Shown piece by piece: positions 48,900-61,145 of a stretch of DNA of 64,000 bases (the first letter of the stretch is position 1; the number at the start of each line of letters is the position of its first letter). The position numbers and the translations under genes were made by a program. The DNA is from Rhyacophila brunnea (Eukaryota; Arthropoda; Insecta; Trichoptera; Rhyacophilidae): NCBI GenBank assembly GCA_022495005.1, contig JAGYXB010000510.1, positions 434,001-498,000 on the forward strand, read 5' to 3'. Under the pieces are notes generated by a model. It was not told the DNA's origin. It saw only the letters and a list, made by a program, of their open reading frames with translations, and ran no database searches.

Positions 48900-49085
48900 T
48901 CAAAGAAGATCATGTGGGTCTCTACAGAGTGAAGGTTATATTCACAGATTTTTGGTTCTACGAAAAGTAGATGTTAGCCACTTGCTCAACATATTAGGTC
49001 GATATATACACGTTGAAAAACAACATATTGTGTATATGCCAGACCCGCCTTTTACGCCGACGTGTTACCGCATCGTGGATGTAAA
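48900..49085 (-). mobile_element. SINE family A copy
   Basis: The minus strand reads GGGTCTGGCATA, TTGTTTTTCAACGTGTA, CCTAATATGTTGAGCAAGTG, GCTAACATCTACTTTTCGTA and CTTCACTCTGTAGAG. The open frame on the plus strand that begins here (48952-49335) is antisense SINE fused to unrelated DNA. Confidence 0.8.
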
Positions 49086-50650
49086 AATCATAGTATACAA
49101 TATGGTTGAGCTTTTTAAGTGGACTGTAATTATGTTGTGGGAAGATGAGAAGGTCGGATCTAGGAGTGGGAGCGATGGAACAGAATGCCAGACACTGACC
49201 TTTGTGATGATGTATGATGGCTCCGCGGTCTGGTTTCAACTTTCGCTCGCGCGGTGTTGTTGTTTTGGGTCACCCGGTTTGTACACTCACGCACTTTGCG
49301 ACATAGTTTTATGGATTATATGTGAGGGTGTATGAATGATGATGATAGATTATGAATGAATCTGTATCTATTGAGTTAATCACTTAGGCGACGGAAAGCT
49401 ATTAGAAGCCCGCTCACGCCCGCTGTCGAGATGCAACTGAAAGTTCTTTGTAACACCGTCTCTCATCACCCGTAATTGCTTATTGATTGTCTGGTGACAA
49501 TAACACTGGGGATTAGGAGGAGGGTGAGGAGATAGGGAATGAAATAGGAATATAAATGGCCCAACCACAATATTAAAAAAAATATAAGTACGTAAAAATA
49601 AGATACTACCAAATAGCGAGTCCGACACCAATCCACATATTTTGATACCATTGGGAACAGTAAACTTTCCAAAACAAAAAGGGTGATTATATTATAAAAA
49701 CACAAATTTTGTTTGATATTATTACACCTATGATTCAATTCTTTAAAAGTTTAGTTAAGTAGTATAAGGTATTTCATTGGTAGAGTTATTTATAAAATTT
49801 CTAAAGTGATAATATTATTGACAGGATGAAAGTGAATCGAATGACCAAAAGATCCAACCGCAAATCGTTCAAAGCGACTCCGAATCATAAGTTTTCGTTT
49901 AGATTCGTCTCAAATCCTCAAAGGCTAATAGGGGAAAGGATTACGAACCAACTTTGTGCTCTTTTAATCTTTTGAAACTTTCTCTGATAGCTTTTATATT
50001 AGAGTTAGTAGGTAGCCACTATTAGTTTTTGGAATTATTACTTGGTATCAAAGAGTTTGGTTTATAACTAGGGTGGCCAGATTTGGGAAATTCGAATATG
50101 GAAGACTTTCGGCCGTTTTGTTTAGCAATATCATTACTGCCATCAGTCGGTACACATTAAACTGCATTGTAAATAAATACTTATAATATTGTTTGTAAAA
50201 AAATCAGTATTTTTATTGCAGATCAGATTTTCGTCTTAATTATTGTAGAATTTTACAATATGACAACACAACTTACTGTAAATTTATAAATTATTTTCAG
50301 TAGATTTTATTAGTATCAGTAGAGAAGTCTTGGCTGTCGTCTACGTTTAAGATAAAAAAGGTGTAGGTATATCTGGTGCATACTCAGATAGATACTCGCA
50401 CACATATTATGTATTATTTTACTGTTGCAATGTCGAAAAAATATTGTCAAATGTTATAAACATAGATTTATATCGATTTTAGAACGTTTCAATAATTATG
50501 GTTGAATTGGTAACTTTATAAAGGTGAATATTATCTACGTTGGTATCTCTTCACACTTTTGGGGTTTTTTGGCAGTGTATTTTATTTTTGGGCTGTCATC
50601 GTGTATTCTTACTTCCGTTCATTTAAGCTGAAAAAAGTGCTAATGTAAAT
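49086..50650. other. non-coding stretch
   Basis: GC-richer islets at 49130-49300 and 49385-49540; otherwise plain AT-rich DNA. No gene recognised. Confidence 0.45.
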
Positions 50651-51490
50651 ATGCTAATGTACAGAATAGTTTTTTGTATTACTATTAATTGAATAACGCC
50701 TACAATGGCCAAGCAGTTATCGAGTCGGATTATAATGTCGAAAGTCTCTAGATTCGAATCCCGGGTCTGAAAAAAATTTAATAATTTTATAATTTGTGTT
50801 TGAACCCAGAGTATGAACCTAATATGTTGAGCGATTGACTAAAAAAATCTATTGATACGAATTGTGGAAGTCCATATGAACTTCTTAGGATAGAACATGG
50901 TATAGGTACAAAAATCATTAATTCAAAAACACTTTGGAATCGCCATTAAGAGTTGTAGCACAAATAGTCATAAAAATTCTTCTAGTTATATTCCAAACTC
51001 AACATTCATTTTTATGTATGAATAATATGAAAAGTAACTACTGAACACTTCCATAAAATTGTCATATCATAAAGATCAAATCCATTTTAATTGCTGCCTG
51101 ACACAAAACCCTGACATGCATAAGGCCGAACTAGTTCCTAACAATGTACAGAATAGTAGTATTTTTTTATAAGGCTACTAATTCAATTACACAAAAACAC
51201 TTTGGAATCGCTATTGAGAAATGTAAGACAAAATATTTATAAAAAATCTTTCTAATTATATTTTTCCAAACTCGTTGGTTAAGGAAAACCTTTTTTTTTA
51301 AGAAAAGGTAAATACATTTTAATTAGTATACTTGATTAAAGCATGAGACTTCATAAATAAGCTTTAAAAGTAACTATCACTGTGTCAATTGGGTCGAATC
51401 ATAAAATTGTCATATAAAGCTCAAACCAATTTTAATTGCGTACTGACACAAAATCCCTACAGGCCTGAGGCAGAATTAGCTCCCAACAAA
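50651..51490. repeat. diverged tandem duplication, two units
   Basis: Blocks AATGTACAGAATAGT, AAAACACTTTGGAATCGC, AAAAGTAACTA, CATAAAATTGTCATAT, TTTTAATTGC and CTGACACAAAA occur in order in unit 1 (about 50651-51142) and again in unit 2 (about 51143-51490). Unit 1 is interrupted by the SINE at 50697-50916. Unit 2 has about 75 extra bases after its first third. Confidence 0.7.
50697..50916 (+). mobile_element. SINE family A copy inside tandem unit 1
   Basis: Head with ATGGCCAAGCAG (box A) and GATTCGAATCCCGGGTCTGA (box B). Body with CAGAGTATGAACCTAATATG, TTGAGCGATTGACT and GGATAGAACATGG. An imperfect duplication ATTAATTSAAWAA flanks it (50684-50696, 50917-50929). Confidence 0.8.
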
Positions 51491-53639
51491 GGTTTAGTTA
51501 GGTGCGGTCCCTACTTCATTATACTATATGCAAATAGTTATGTACTTGTATAATATAATATTTAGGGTGTGGCACCCGTCGGCGCTGATTGCTGCCAACT
51601 TTTGCCACAAATTTCATTATTTTCCATTATGTTTTTGAAGCAGCAATCAATTTGCGTTTATCGTTACCAAAATTGTGACGGAATGTAAATTATGTATGAA
51701 ATACAAAAGGTCATACCTGTGTTTTCCGCAATAAACAAGCGCGGCACGGTATCATATGTTTGCTTGTGTTCGGGTCGGTAGGGTTCAGTTTTACACACCC
51801 TGGACTAGCGACTGTCATTAATTGACACTAGTGATACCCCGCAACTTCTTCCGCCTGACTCACGGAAATAAAAAGTAGTAAAATAAGATTGAAAACACTA
51901 ATAAGACCAAATTTCATGAATGACTCGGAGACCTTGCCCGAATAAAATCATGGAATGAGTGTTCGGCTCATTTGAGTGGATAGTGCTACATGGTATCTTC
52001 GGACCAATCAATATGATATAATATATGGTTTAAATTTTCATATACTTACATAAATTATCTAAATAATCTTATAAATATGTATTTAATCATGATACTGATC
52101 AAAAAGAAAATATTTTGAAATCACAAACATTTTATTTTTCTAGAGAAATTTGATACTGTCGAAGATTGGTTATAATATAATAAGTATTATGCTATAATAT
52201 GTTCGTATTTGAGACCCAGGATTCTTGGAAACTCTAATTAAGCTTTTAAAGCCACCCGATATATACGGGCTTTCGGTATTTTTTATTTTATTTAGTATTT
52301 TATTAGACTTTAGGTGCGTACAAATCAGAAGGTACTTAACTCATACTCTGCAAAAAACGTACATACGACATACTGGCTCTGAGATACCTACAAATTAGTT
52401 TTAATGGAAATAAATTTATAAATAATTAAAATAGCGCATCCAACAGCACGTGCGACGTAAGCTAATACAACGATGTACTACTGTGATAAAGCATTTTTTT
52501 ACTTACTTTTACTGGTTAAAAAAAATTACAATAAAAAAAACCAATGAACAATTGAAATAATACAATCTACAAAGTATTTAAATATAATATTATATATTAT
52601 AAATACTGAAGTTTCTTAGTTGTAAGTATATATGAATCTGTGAAAGTCTAAAAATACTTTAAAAATATACAGACCTATTATTATAAATAAGTGTAAAAAA
52701 AACATTAAAAGACCTTTGATTAAAAAAAATTTCTTTTTCATCTTTTTTGAAAAAAAAAAACATTTTCAAGTTGCCTCTTCTCAAGTCTTATTTTTTTAAT
52801 AAAGCAAATGAAGCACTTTTTCTCCTTTGTTTACAATGTTGTCATTGTTTATTTCACTGTCATTTAAGAAAAACCCTGTATTTAATGAGTATTTTAACAA
52901 AGTTTATGACAAGTATTTTGTTTTAAAAATAAGTATTAGGTAGATAGGTATTTAAGATGCCATAGACAAAACAACAGTTCATTGTATATTATGATCAGGT
53001 TATTGATTGATAAAAGAAATGAATGAACTACCTACGTAGTAATATGTTGAATATTATAAAATATATAATTATATTTATTATTCTTTCATCTTGCGAATTA
53101 TTTGTAGTGTCCAACCAACGTGTCCTGGGAGAATAATCATTGTCAGCAAAATTCATGACATACGAATCGATCGCGGAAATATTATTTAATTATATTTTTC
53201 ACAAGCCGTCAGCGGTTTTCTTTAGTGCTTACTCAGTGAGAAACGCTGATGGTGAAAAATAAGATTATTTAGTACATACATTTTTAGCATGCAAATTTCA
53301 CACCAGTCTTAGAGGCCATCCATAGACTGAAACCGTATGCGGTTTAGAACTTGTGCCATACTAAACTTATGGTTTCTGTTTATGAAAATATATTTTATAT
53401 CGTTATGTTGGTAGATATGTCGGTCAAATTCGTTTGTGCTGGCAGATACACCAGAACCCAAAAATGTTGTATCAAAACGTCAAACATATCAACATAACCT
53501 ACAATTTTATTAGGCATTTAGGGCAATAGCAAAACAAATATTATGAACAACTCGCGGGGAATTATAAATTAGGTCATGACGCGTGCTTTCAAAAGAGTCG
53601 GATCTTGCATGTCAATTCTCAGTATGTAAAATTGATGTA
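51491..53639. other. non-coding stretch
   Basis: GC-richer islet at 51560-51870, with no coding signature. The rest is AT-rich and unremarkable. Confidence 0.45.
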
Positions 53640-53735
53640 CTCTATCTCACTCTAAAAGTTAACACAGACAAGAGAGGGGCTGTTAAAATATGGCACTTTT
53701 TGACAGTTCAGACGGTTAGCTTTTTATAATAATTA
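53640..53735 (-). repeat. second copy of the 35244-35465 element core
   Basis: CTCACTCTAAAAGTTAACAC, GACAAGAGAGGGGCTGTTAA and GTTCAGACGGTTAGC match, as reverse complement or rearranged, blocks inside 35244-35465. Confidence 0.5.
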
Positions 53736-55154
53736 ACTGCCTGAATATATAAAGTGATAAATGTGATATATTTATCACATGTAGCTCTTTTTGGTTGTTA
53801 ATTGTTCTAACAGATCGCCTCGCTGAGGTGAATATGCTGTCATTAAAATATGTCGACCATGTTTTGTTATTTAAATTTGATTCATACCTATATAGCATTC
53901 GATTTATGAAAACTTTAGTCAATACTTCCCTTTTCTTCCTAATAATTGTTAATTTAAATATTCCACATTATGTATTGTTTATGAGAAAATATGACCTTAA
54001 ATTTCATGTTAATTCTGTCTTGAATAAATGATAATAATATTATTATATTAATAATGTGTTATACTGTTTTCAGAGTAGTATCATAAAACTCTAATCTGCT
54101 TACCAAATAATGTAATAAATACTTCCCAATAATATACTATTACAGGGATCCATAAATAAAGCTCTATGTATCGACGAAAAGCTTTTCTAAGCTTTGTTCT
54201 AAGAAGTTTTCCCTCGGGAGTATCGGTAGAAAGCAACCAACCGTTTGAGCGTAATTGAGAATTTTTAACGTAACACAGAAAAGTCAGACACTCATTTTGC
54301 CAAATATTGTTGTATTCTCTAATTCGACTACAGTACATAGAAGCAAAAAGCTTAGCATGTAATGAACCTAATGCCTTGCGGGTATTCCCATGCCATTTCC
54401 ATCCCAGGACCTATTAGTATTATGTTATTATTTGGTTTATTTAATTAAATAATCATATTTTCGAGACGTTAAGAGAAGCTTTTTATATTAAGTTTGATAT
54501 GGTTATTATAATTTCGTATCAAAGACCTTTTAGTATCTTTGTTTTTATACACAAAATAATACACTGTTTCTCTTTTATTTAATGTAGGATACAATTTGTA
54601 TTTTTCGATTACTTACTTAATATTACTTAAAGCGATTGACGTGATAATACATAATTAATAAGCTTTTACTTTATTTACCGGATTACTCCTTTCTCTTTAA
54701 AGTTGTTATTCGATGTGACAACACTTGTTTCGTTAAGCCTAGTAACTTTAATGAACATTTCATTTAAGAATATTTAAGATAGGTATTTAAATTTAATATA
54801 AAGTCAATTACTATAATACTATTATTTATTTCGTGTATCGGTATACTATTGTTGGTTGGTAAATGCTATCAGAACTAATCGCGTTAGATTGCATTTTTGT
54901 CACTGTAATCTTGTTGTTTGAATTGTATTATATTCATGTTAGTCACATTTTTTTAATGTGCTTAAATGCTTGGCGGTAGATGAGGTGGATGAGAGAGAAC
55001 TCGTTGTTTGAATGTTTCGACGTGCGTTTATTTATCGTTATGAGAATACATTAAGAAAGATTATAACGTGATATTATAATTGCGCATAATGATGTACTGG
55101 TGAGAGTGGTGAGATCTATGTGATCAAGATATTGGTTATATTAAGGCTATACCT
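53736..55154. other. non-coding stretch
   Basis: AT-rich, no gene or named repeat recognised. Confidence 0.5.
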
Positions 55155-55330
55155 CAGTTGAGGCACGGTCTAAAAAGATCGTGGCTAGGCAATGCGCGGA
55201 TTACGGGTCGCGGGTGCAAATGCCGCATGTCAAACGAAATATAATGTGTCATATAAATCCAACATGTGTCCATTTAATGTTCTGTTTATCCACGGCTGTG
55301 CATATATGAAGGGTGGTGGTGGGCACTTGT
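55155..55330 (+). mobile_element. tRNA-derived SINE-like sequence, third type
   Basis: CGTGGCTAGGCAATGCGCGG followed by CGCGGGTGCAAATGCC has box A/box B spacing. A body then includes TTTAATGTTCTGTTTATCCA and CGGCTGTGCATATATGAAGG. It has no second copy in the window and differs from families A and B. Confidence 0.5.
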
Positions 55331-57164
55331 TCTATCAGTAACAATAATAATATATTCATTGACATGTTTTCTTTTTAAAATATGCGTAACGTTTTTAGTC
55401 ATCTTTCCTCGATTTAAGAATTAATACGCCCGTCGCCATCAAGAAACAAATTGACGTGTTTCCAGCTCGACGTTCTCTCTCCGAATAGCAGCGAGTCCAA
55501 AATTTCGTCGCGCCTATAGTTGAAAATTATTTGCCGTTTCACTGATGTATCACCTTAATGAACTGAAAGAATTGATTCGAGTGGAATGACGTTGACTATG
55601 TTAAGTGAAGGATTCATGACAATACTAGTGCGTCTGTGACGGACTCGATGAGTTGACTGAGGATTCTTGCATTTTCAATTTTTACAAATTAAGTAAATAT
55701 ATTACATATTACAAGATATATTGTCGCAATTACCAATCATAACCAACCCTACTAATCTAGTTATTATTGAGAAAACTGACAAATATCATCGCAATATTGT
55801 TTTTTTTTTCGACATAAAACATACATATTAACTTTTTCACCGCGAAGCATTTAATTACTGTTTAATTACCACATGTAAATAACATGCTAATTATATCTAA
55901 TGGCCATATAATGACGACACAACAGCTGTGCCATCAGCGCTGTAAGGATTTTAATCTCTTACAAGGTATGTGGTAATAAGATCTGTATATCGACGAATAT
56001 TGTGCTACTTTAGTTATATTCTTTGAGCCACCTATATTACTGATTGTAACTCTTTATGGAGTAAAACTATTGAAATTAGCAACACTTGCCTACCTGCATT
56101 TATGATAACCTAACATTTTGTTAGTAGCACATTATTTTTATAATAGAGGAAGGTAAAATACTATTATCTTTAGACGCGTTTTTCACAATTTTATTCTTTA
56201 AATTCTATGTAAAGAGAATATGAAAGCGTTTGCAAAATCCTTCGCCCGTGTTGAATTTATGTAGCGGGTGAAATCCGTTATCATGAAAATTCTCATAACT
56301 ATGCATACAGAGTGAATATTTCTCGACTGTATTAAGCAGCAGTTCTCAGACTATCATAGTCTTTAATGATGTTTTACTAGACGCAATTTTGAGAGACTGT
56401 GGACTTTCCCTTATATATCTAAGACTATAATAGAGCCAAGAATTATTTGAGGCTACCTAATACGCAATAAATATACGAATACTCTTGTAGGTAAAACCAT
56501 TCCTATAATTCAAGGTTGCCTGAACTATTATTTTCCTTTTATTGCTATTATCTACAGTTTCTCAGGAACCATTTGTTATCGGTTTAAAATGCTTGCCTAA
56601 TTTTGGATACTGCCCCAAAAAGATTAAATTTGACATAGTTAGATATTTAATAACTGACATATTCTACATAATTACTGAGTAGTCACTCGCATTGAATATA
56701 TATTATACTGTTCAAATATTACTTATAATTATAGAGATTTATAACCAACATGGAAATCTTTATCTTTATGTATATTTTTTATTATTTTCATTATTAAAAA
56801 AAACGTTTGGCTATTTTTTGTTAAGTATGCCTAAAATATTATGCACGTACCTACATATTATAAAGTCATGTAAAATGCTAGTTTTATAAAACGTAATTGT
56901 ATGCGATATATTATTAGTTTCCTTATTAATAAACTATTTTTTTATTCAACGAATATTCACAATATCCACTGGTATCCTACCTAATCGCGATAATTTAAAC
57001 TAGTAGGTACTACATGAAATGCCTATCAAATTGCTTTATTATTAACTATCGGTTTTTGTATTTTAAATCAAGGAATATTAATTACCTTAATTACTAACCG
57101 ACGCCCGGGTCTCGCCAAATATTTAGTTATAACGACTAATTGAACTCGTTAACAATTTTCAATA
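55331..57164. other. non-coding stretch with a SINE B fragment
   Basis: GC-richer islet at 55425-55545. Positions 56930-56975 are a minus-strand SINE B 3' end (AAACTATTTTTTTATTCAAC, GAATATTCACAATAT). No gene recognised. Confidence 0.5.
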
Positions 57165-57665
57165 AACTATTTCTTTTATTCGACGAATAATTCACAAGAT
57201 TTGATAATGTAACATTTTATATACATAATTTGAAAACATCTCATGCATATATATCGTCGGTGTTTTGTAAAAAGGGCGAATCAACCATTTTAGCGAAATA
57301 GAGATTTTAATGAAAATACAATATGTACCCCACTAGCTTTGTTGTGTAAAAACGGCGAATTTTTATCTCGACAGGAAAGTACTTAAAAACGATAATCGAC
57401 TTAAATTAAATTAATTAAAATTACGAAATAAAAAGCAAATGTGACATATTAGGCCTTTTAAAATATTATATAATAATACCTATTATAATGACAGTATTCT
57501 TTCTAAGCTTTATTATAAACTTGTTAAATATTTATAATCAACTACAGGTAAAAAACAAATAAATGTCAAAAGTTAAAAACCCTCCTCCTGTAAAGTAGCA
57601 TTTTGGTTAATTCGCCCTTTTTACAAAACACCGACGATATAAATACCCACCATCAAAAATCGATT
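57165..57665 (-). mobile_element. SINE family B copy split by a MITE
   Basis: The left part 57165-57253 reads ATTCGACGAATAATTCACAA, GATTTGATAATGTAACATT, then ATACATAATTTGAAAACATC and TCATGCATATA. The right part from 57638 resumes TAAATACCCACCATCAAAAA. Joined across the MITE, these follow the same region in the copy at 35678-35730 (AACATCTCAGATATATACCC, ACTAGAAAAAATC). Confidence 0.8.
57254..57637. mobile_element. MITE with TA duplication, TCGTCGGTGT ends (384 bp)
   Basis: Inverted ends of about 36 bp: TCGTCGGTGTTTTGTAAAAA then GGGCGAATYAACC, identical on both sides except one base in the sampled region. TA lies on both sides (57252-57253, 57638-57639). No coding. Confidence 0.87.
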
Positions 57666-59079
57666 TATTTGTCGCTTGCAGTTGTACAATAGCATTTGAA
57701 TTGTAAGTACAAAATGTTAAACTAGTTTCAATAGTATTAATAATACAATACAGTTTTAATACTCTTAGCCATTCGTGTTTGCGTAGATAATCAATTCTCA
57801 TTATAATTATCCTTTATCGGAAACAATTAAACGATATTCAAAACTGTATTTGTTAAATTTTTGTTTAATTTATCAGCTGACACTCATGTGTTATACCGGC
57901 TGAAAATCATAGTAGGTACTTAACGTATAATCATAATTTAACTTATTTAAATAAGTACGAATATTCATAAGGTTTCCAAAGAAATATAATATAATTTTCA
58001 TTAGATATATATCTACTTAATTATATTGTATTTAAATTATTAACATCGTGTAACTATACCACGTTAGATCATTATGTAATAAATATTCATCTATTTCCGG
58101 CGTTGTAAAGCAAATATACTCTGAATCTAAGCTGACCCACGTGCTCCAACTTACTTACGACTTCTTACTTACAAATTATAAGATACAACTTTTAGGATTA
58201 TCTAGCAACTCTAAGTCAACGCCCATGTATTATAATAATGTGAAATTTGGTGCGATTTACTAGCTTTTGAAAACGTGTACAGATAGTATTATACGATAAT
58301 ATTATTATTATGTCAGATGTATTAAATATATACTTAGGCTCAACTTACTGTGGAAGCTTTCATATATATGCTTACGTAGCAATTAATTGTTGAGAGAGAT
58401 AACGAGGGAAAGCGTTGAAAAAAATATTAAAATAAAGTGACTATTTTAGTGCAGGTGGGGTGGGGTTTTATTGAAATATTTTATGATACAAATATAAATC
58501 CGGGGGTATTTTTTATTTTTACAACGTTTTTATTAGCTCGTATTCTTATTTGTCCAGTGGTTGTTTGTCCAATACAAATGTTGCAATCAATGTTTAACTA
58601 ACTTCCCGACTAGCTAGACATTTTAAACTTTTTGAATATATCGACGATGCCAATGCATTATTTTAATACTTTTAGCCATCTTTAAGCAGAATTGAATTCA
58701 TTTTCAGTTAATTCTGTTTTGTATTGAAAGTTATTTCAGAAAAATCCGTAAAAAGTAAGACTATTATTGGTTGCTATGAGGGGGTGGTCCTAGCAACTAA
58801 AAAAAAATATATACGTGCGTTACTATGGATTTCAAAATGACATTTCAGTATTCTATATTTGTTTGTTTGTTTGTTTTTTATTTACTTCATATCAGTACAA
58901 GTTTGAGCATATTGAGCATAATAATTCAACAGAAAATTTTTATCTTGTAATTATTCTTACGCCAGTAAGTCGTAAGCCAATACGACTTCGTCCGCGCTTA
59001 ATACGTATGAAAATAAAAACTACACATATACTTAATACGTAATTAAGGAATATACTGATTCTATTTGAATGTAATTTAT
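57666..59079. other. non-coding stretch
   Basis: AT-rich. A (TTTG)n run lies at 58858-58876. No gene recognised. Confidence 0.5.
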
Positions 59080-59400
59080 CCACATGTGTAGACAACTGTT
59101 ACATATACGTGTGCGCTCGTCCACGTCCTACCTTCACCTCACCTCATTCTACCGCTGCTATTTTTACAACGACGTTATCTACCGTGATTCAATAATATTA
59201 TTATCTTAGGGTAAGCCCACGTTGTATTCAACGGTTGGGTGTCGGCGTAGGATTCGCTGCCCGCACCTCACCTCACCACCCCACCATTGCTATATGGTCA
59301 CTTTATCAACACGTGATGAATTGTTATTGTTAACAAGTGCGTTATTTAGGGTTTATCTGGTAACTTCGGATTCTTCAGAGATTTCGAATGTAATTAGTAC
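59080..59400 (+). repeat. two tandem units of the 32231 repeat family
   Basis: Unit 1, about 59100-59170: CACCTCACCTCATTCTACCG, CTGCTAT. Unit 2, about 59225-59385: CACCTCACCTCACCACCCCA, ATTGCTATATGGTCACTT, GTGCGTTATTTAGGGTTTAT, TGGTAACTTC, AGAGATTTC. Unit 2 aligns with 32231-32390. Confidence 0.6.
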
Positions 59401-59813
59401 TAATAATGTAGATGTACAAGCTTCATCAGTATTGGCACAGTAGTTTTTGTGTTATTACGAAATATAGAAAAATATATATTTTTAAATCCAAGAAAAAGTT
59501 AAAACCAGTGGGATTCGATCTCACATCTTTCACTGACCTGGTGTTTAAGTTTGTAAGTCTTACACAATATCGTTTTTCTTCGTACTCTGCCATCCCCTAA
59601 CTGAGGTCGGCTACTATCAAGGCGATCTTTATTAATCATATACTACCCGGAACAGCATTCGTACCAATGATTGAGGATTAAACCTACGATATGCGGCATC
59701 GTCTATACATTTACCATTGATCCTTTGGATAACAAATTGGGAAGTGTTGTACTTTTTTCCTCTCTTTATATGGTCCAGCTGCATACTGTAATTTTCTGGT
59801 TTTATACTAAGCA

Positions 59814-60228
59814 GCGAGCTAAGCTGCGAGACGTGGACCCTCAACACGAGAGATGTCCAAAGGCTAAGAGTCACACAGCGAGGCATAGAGAGGTGCATGT
59901 TGGGCATCACGCGAAAGGACCGTAAGAGAAACGAATGGGTTAGGAAGCAGACAAGAGTACGTGATGTAATAGACGTTGCCAAACAGCTGAAATGGAGATG
60001 GGCGGGGCACATTGCTCGCCGAAAGGACGGCCGCTGGACAAATGCCGTCATCCAATGGTACCCAAGGGGTACGAAACGGCCACAGGGTCGCCCTAAAAGC
60101 CGCTGGATTGACGAACTGGTAAAGTTCGGCGGAAATACGTGGCAGCGAACAACACAGGACCGAGAGAGTTGGAGAAAGCTTGGGGAGGCCTTCATCCAGC
60201 AGTGGATTGACCCCGGCTGATGATGATG
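59814..60228 (+). mobile_element. 5'-truncated RTE-type LINE (415 bp)
   Basis: Exact 10-bp target duplication ATACTAAGCA at 59804-59813 and 60229-60238. The 3' end is a short TGATGATGATG microsatellite directly after the stop codon, as in RTE elements, with no poly(A). The frame is uninterrupted, so the insertion is young. Confidence 0.93.
59816..60220 (+). pseudogene. RTE reverse transcriptase C-terminus (5'-truncated, frame open)
   Basis: The C-terminal 134 codons of an RTE-clade endonuclease/reverse transcriptase. It begins mid-protein with ELSCETWTL (family YGSETWTL) and continues QRGIERCMLGI (family QR.MERAMLGV). It then reads LKWRWAGHIAR, DGRWT, GRPKSRWIDELVKF and TQDRESWRKLGEAF, and ends with TGA at 60218-60220. 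Each block is in the family's order. The endonuclease and the polymerase catalytic motif are absent because of 5' truncation, so it makes no enzyme. No start codon belongs to it; the first ATG inside (59897) is incidental. The 187-codon minus-strand frame over it is an antisense shadow. Confidence 0.9.
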
Positions 60229-60238
60229 ATACTAAGCA

Positions 60239-60840
60239 AAACTTCTCGGTTTTTTTTCCCATCCGATTGAGATTGACACATTTGTCACCTTGACAGTATC
60301 ATTATCCAATTTATTTTAATAGCAAGATAAAATATTGAAAAATAATTAATGGTATTTACTATGTAATTTAATTATACTACTTAACTTAATTATGAACTTA
60401 GTCTGTAGCTATTGTCATTGACACACCCGTCAGCTGGAATGAACATAATTGGGCGTAAACTTTTTCCAAACAAGCTATCGCGTTGGGGAAAAACTTTCAC
60501 GAGATGTCCAAGTTTAGCCGTGTCTTTTGCATTTGAGGCATACGTCTTTCGACTCGGTTGGGAGTCAACACAAAATTGGACCGCAGACATAAACTTGTTT
60601 CACTCAACTGCTTGGTCTTGGAAAGTTTTACTCGAATTTTGTTCCGCCAACTTTTAGTTATCGTCGAGTTTGGGACTTCAGTAATATATAAGTCGGGTGA
60701 TTAATGAAATGAGACTGATAAGTGATTTTTCATTATCTATCTCTATTGGTTCAACTTTATATACTTGTAAAGATATTATTTATTCAATGCATAGCTTTCT
60801 TCACACTAAATTTTGATAATTAAACGTAAAAGATATATTG
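60239..60840. other. non-coding stretch with GC-richer islet
   Basis: Positions 60400-60660 stay open for 81 codons on the plus strand with near-average composition, but no family is recognisable. It may be an old repeat or regulatory block. Confidence 0.4.
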
Positions 60841-61145
60841 AATATACATAATTTGAAAACATTTCATGCACATGCGACAGGACTTCGATAAGCATTTTAT
60901 GTAGAAACTACAAGTTTAAATCATCGTAATTTAGTAAAATGCCCGTAGCTTAATTGGAAAAGTATACTGGTGCGAATCCAGCAGATACAGGATCATATCC
61001 CGTCGGGTATCGTATTTTTTCTACAAAATGATTTTTTCTAGTATATATAATATATAATGTTGATGATGTTTTCAAATTGAGTTTAATCAATATATAGAAT
61101 ATTACATTCTCAAATCGTGTGTCTTATTCGTTAAATAAAATTTAG
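60841..61145 (+). mobile_element. SINE family B copy with inverted 5' segment
   Basis: tRNA-like head CCCGTAGCTTAATTGGAAAA (box A) and GGATCATATCCC (box B), then CGTATTTTTTCTAC, GATTTTTTCTAGT, GATGTTTTCAAATTG, AGAATATTACATTCTCAAAT and TTATTCGTTAAATAAA. The 5' edge (60841-60870, ATACATAATTTGAAAACATT) is an inverted copy of its own middle, as in the 35676-35965 copy. Confidence 0.78.

Noticed and set aside
48952..49335. 127-codon plus-strand frame
   Set aside because: The first third is antisense SINE A and the rest lacks domain or splice support.
59632..60262. Long minus-strand frames over the RTE insertion
   Set aside because: Shadows of the plus-strand reverse transcriptase; the plus strand carries all recognisable motifs.
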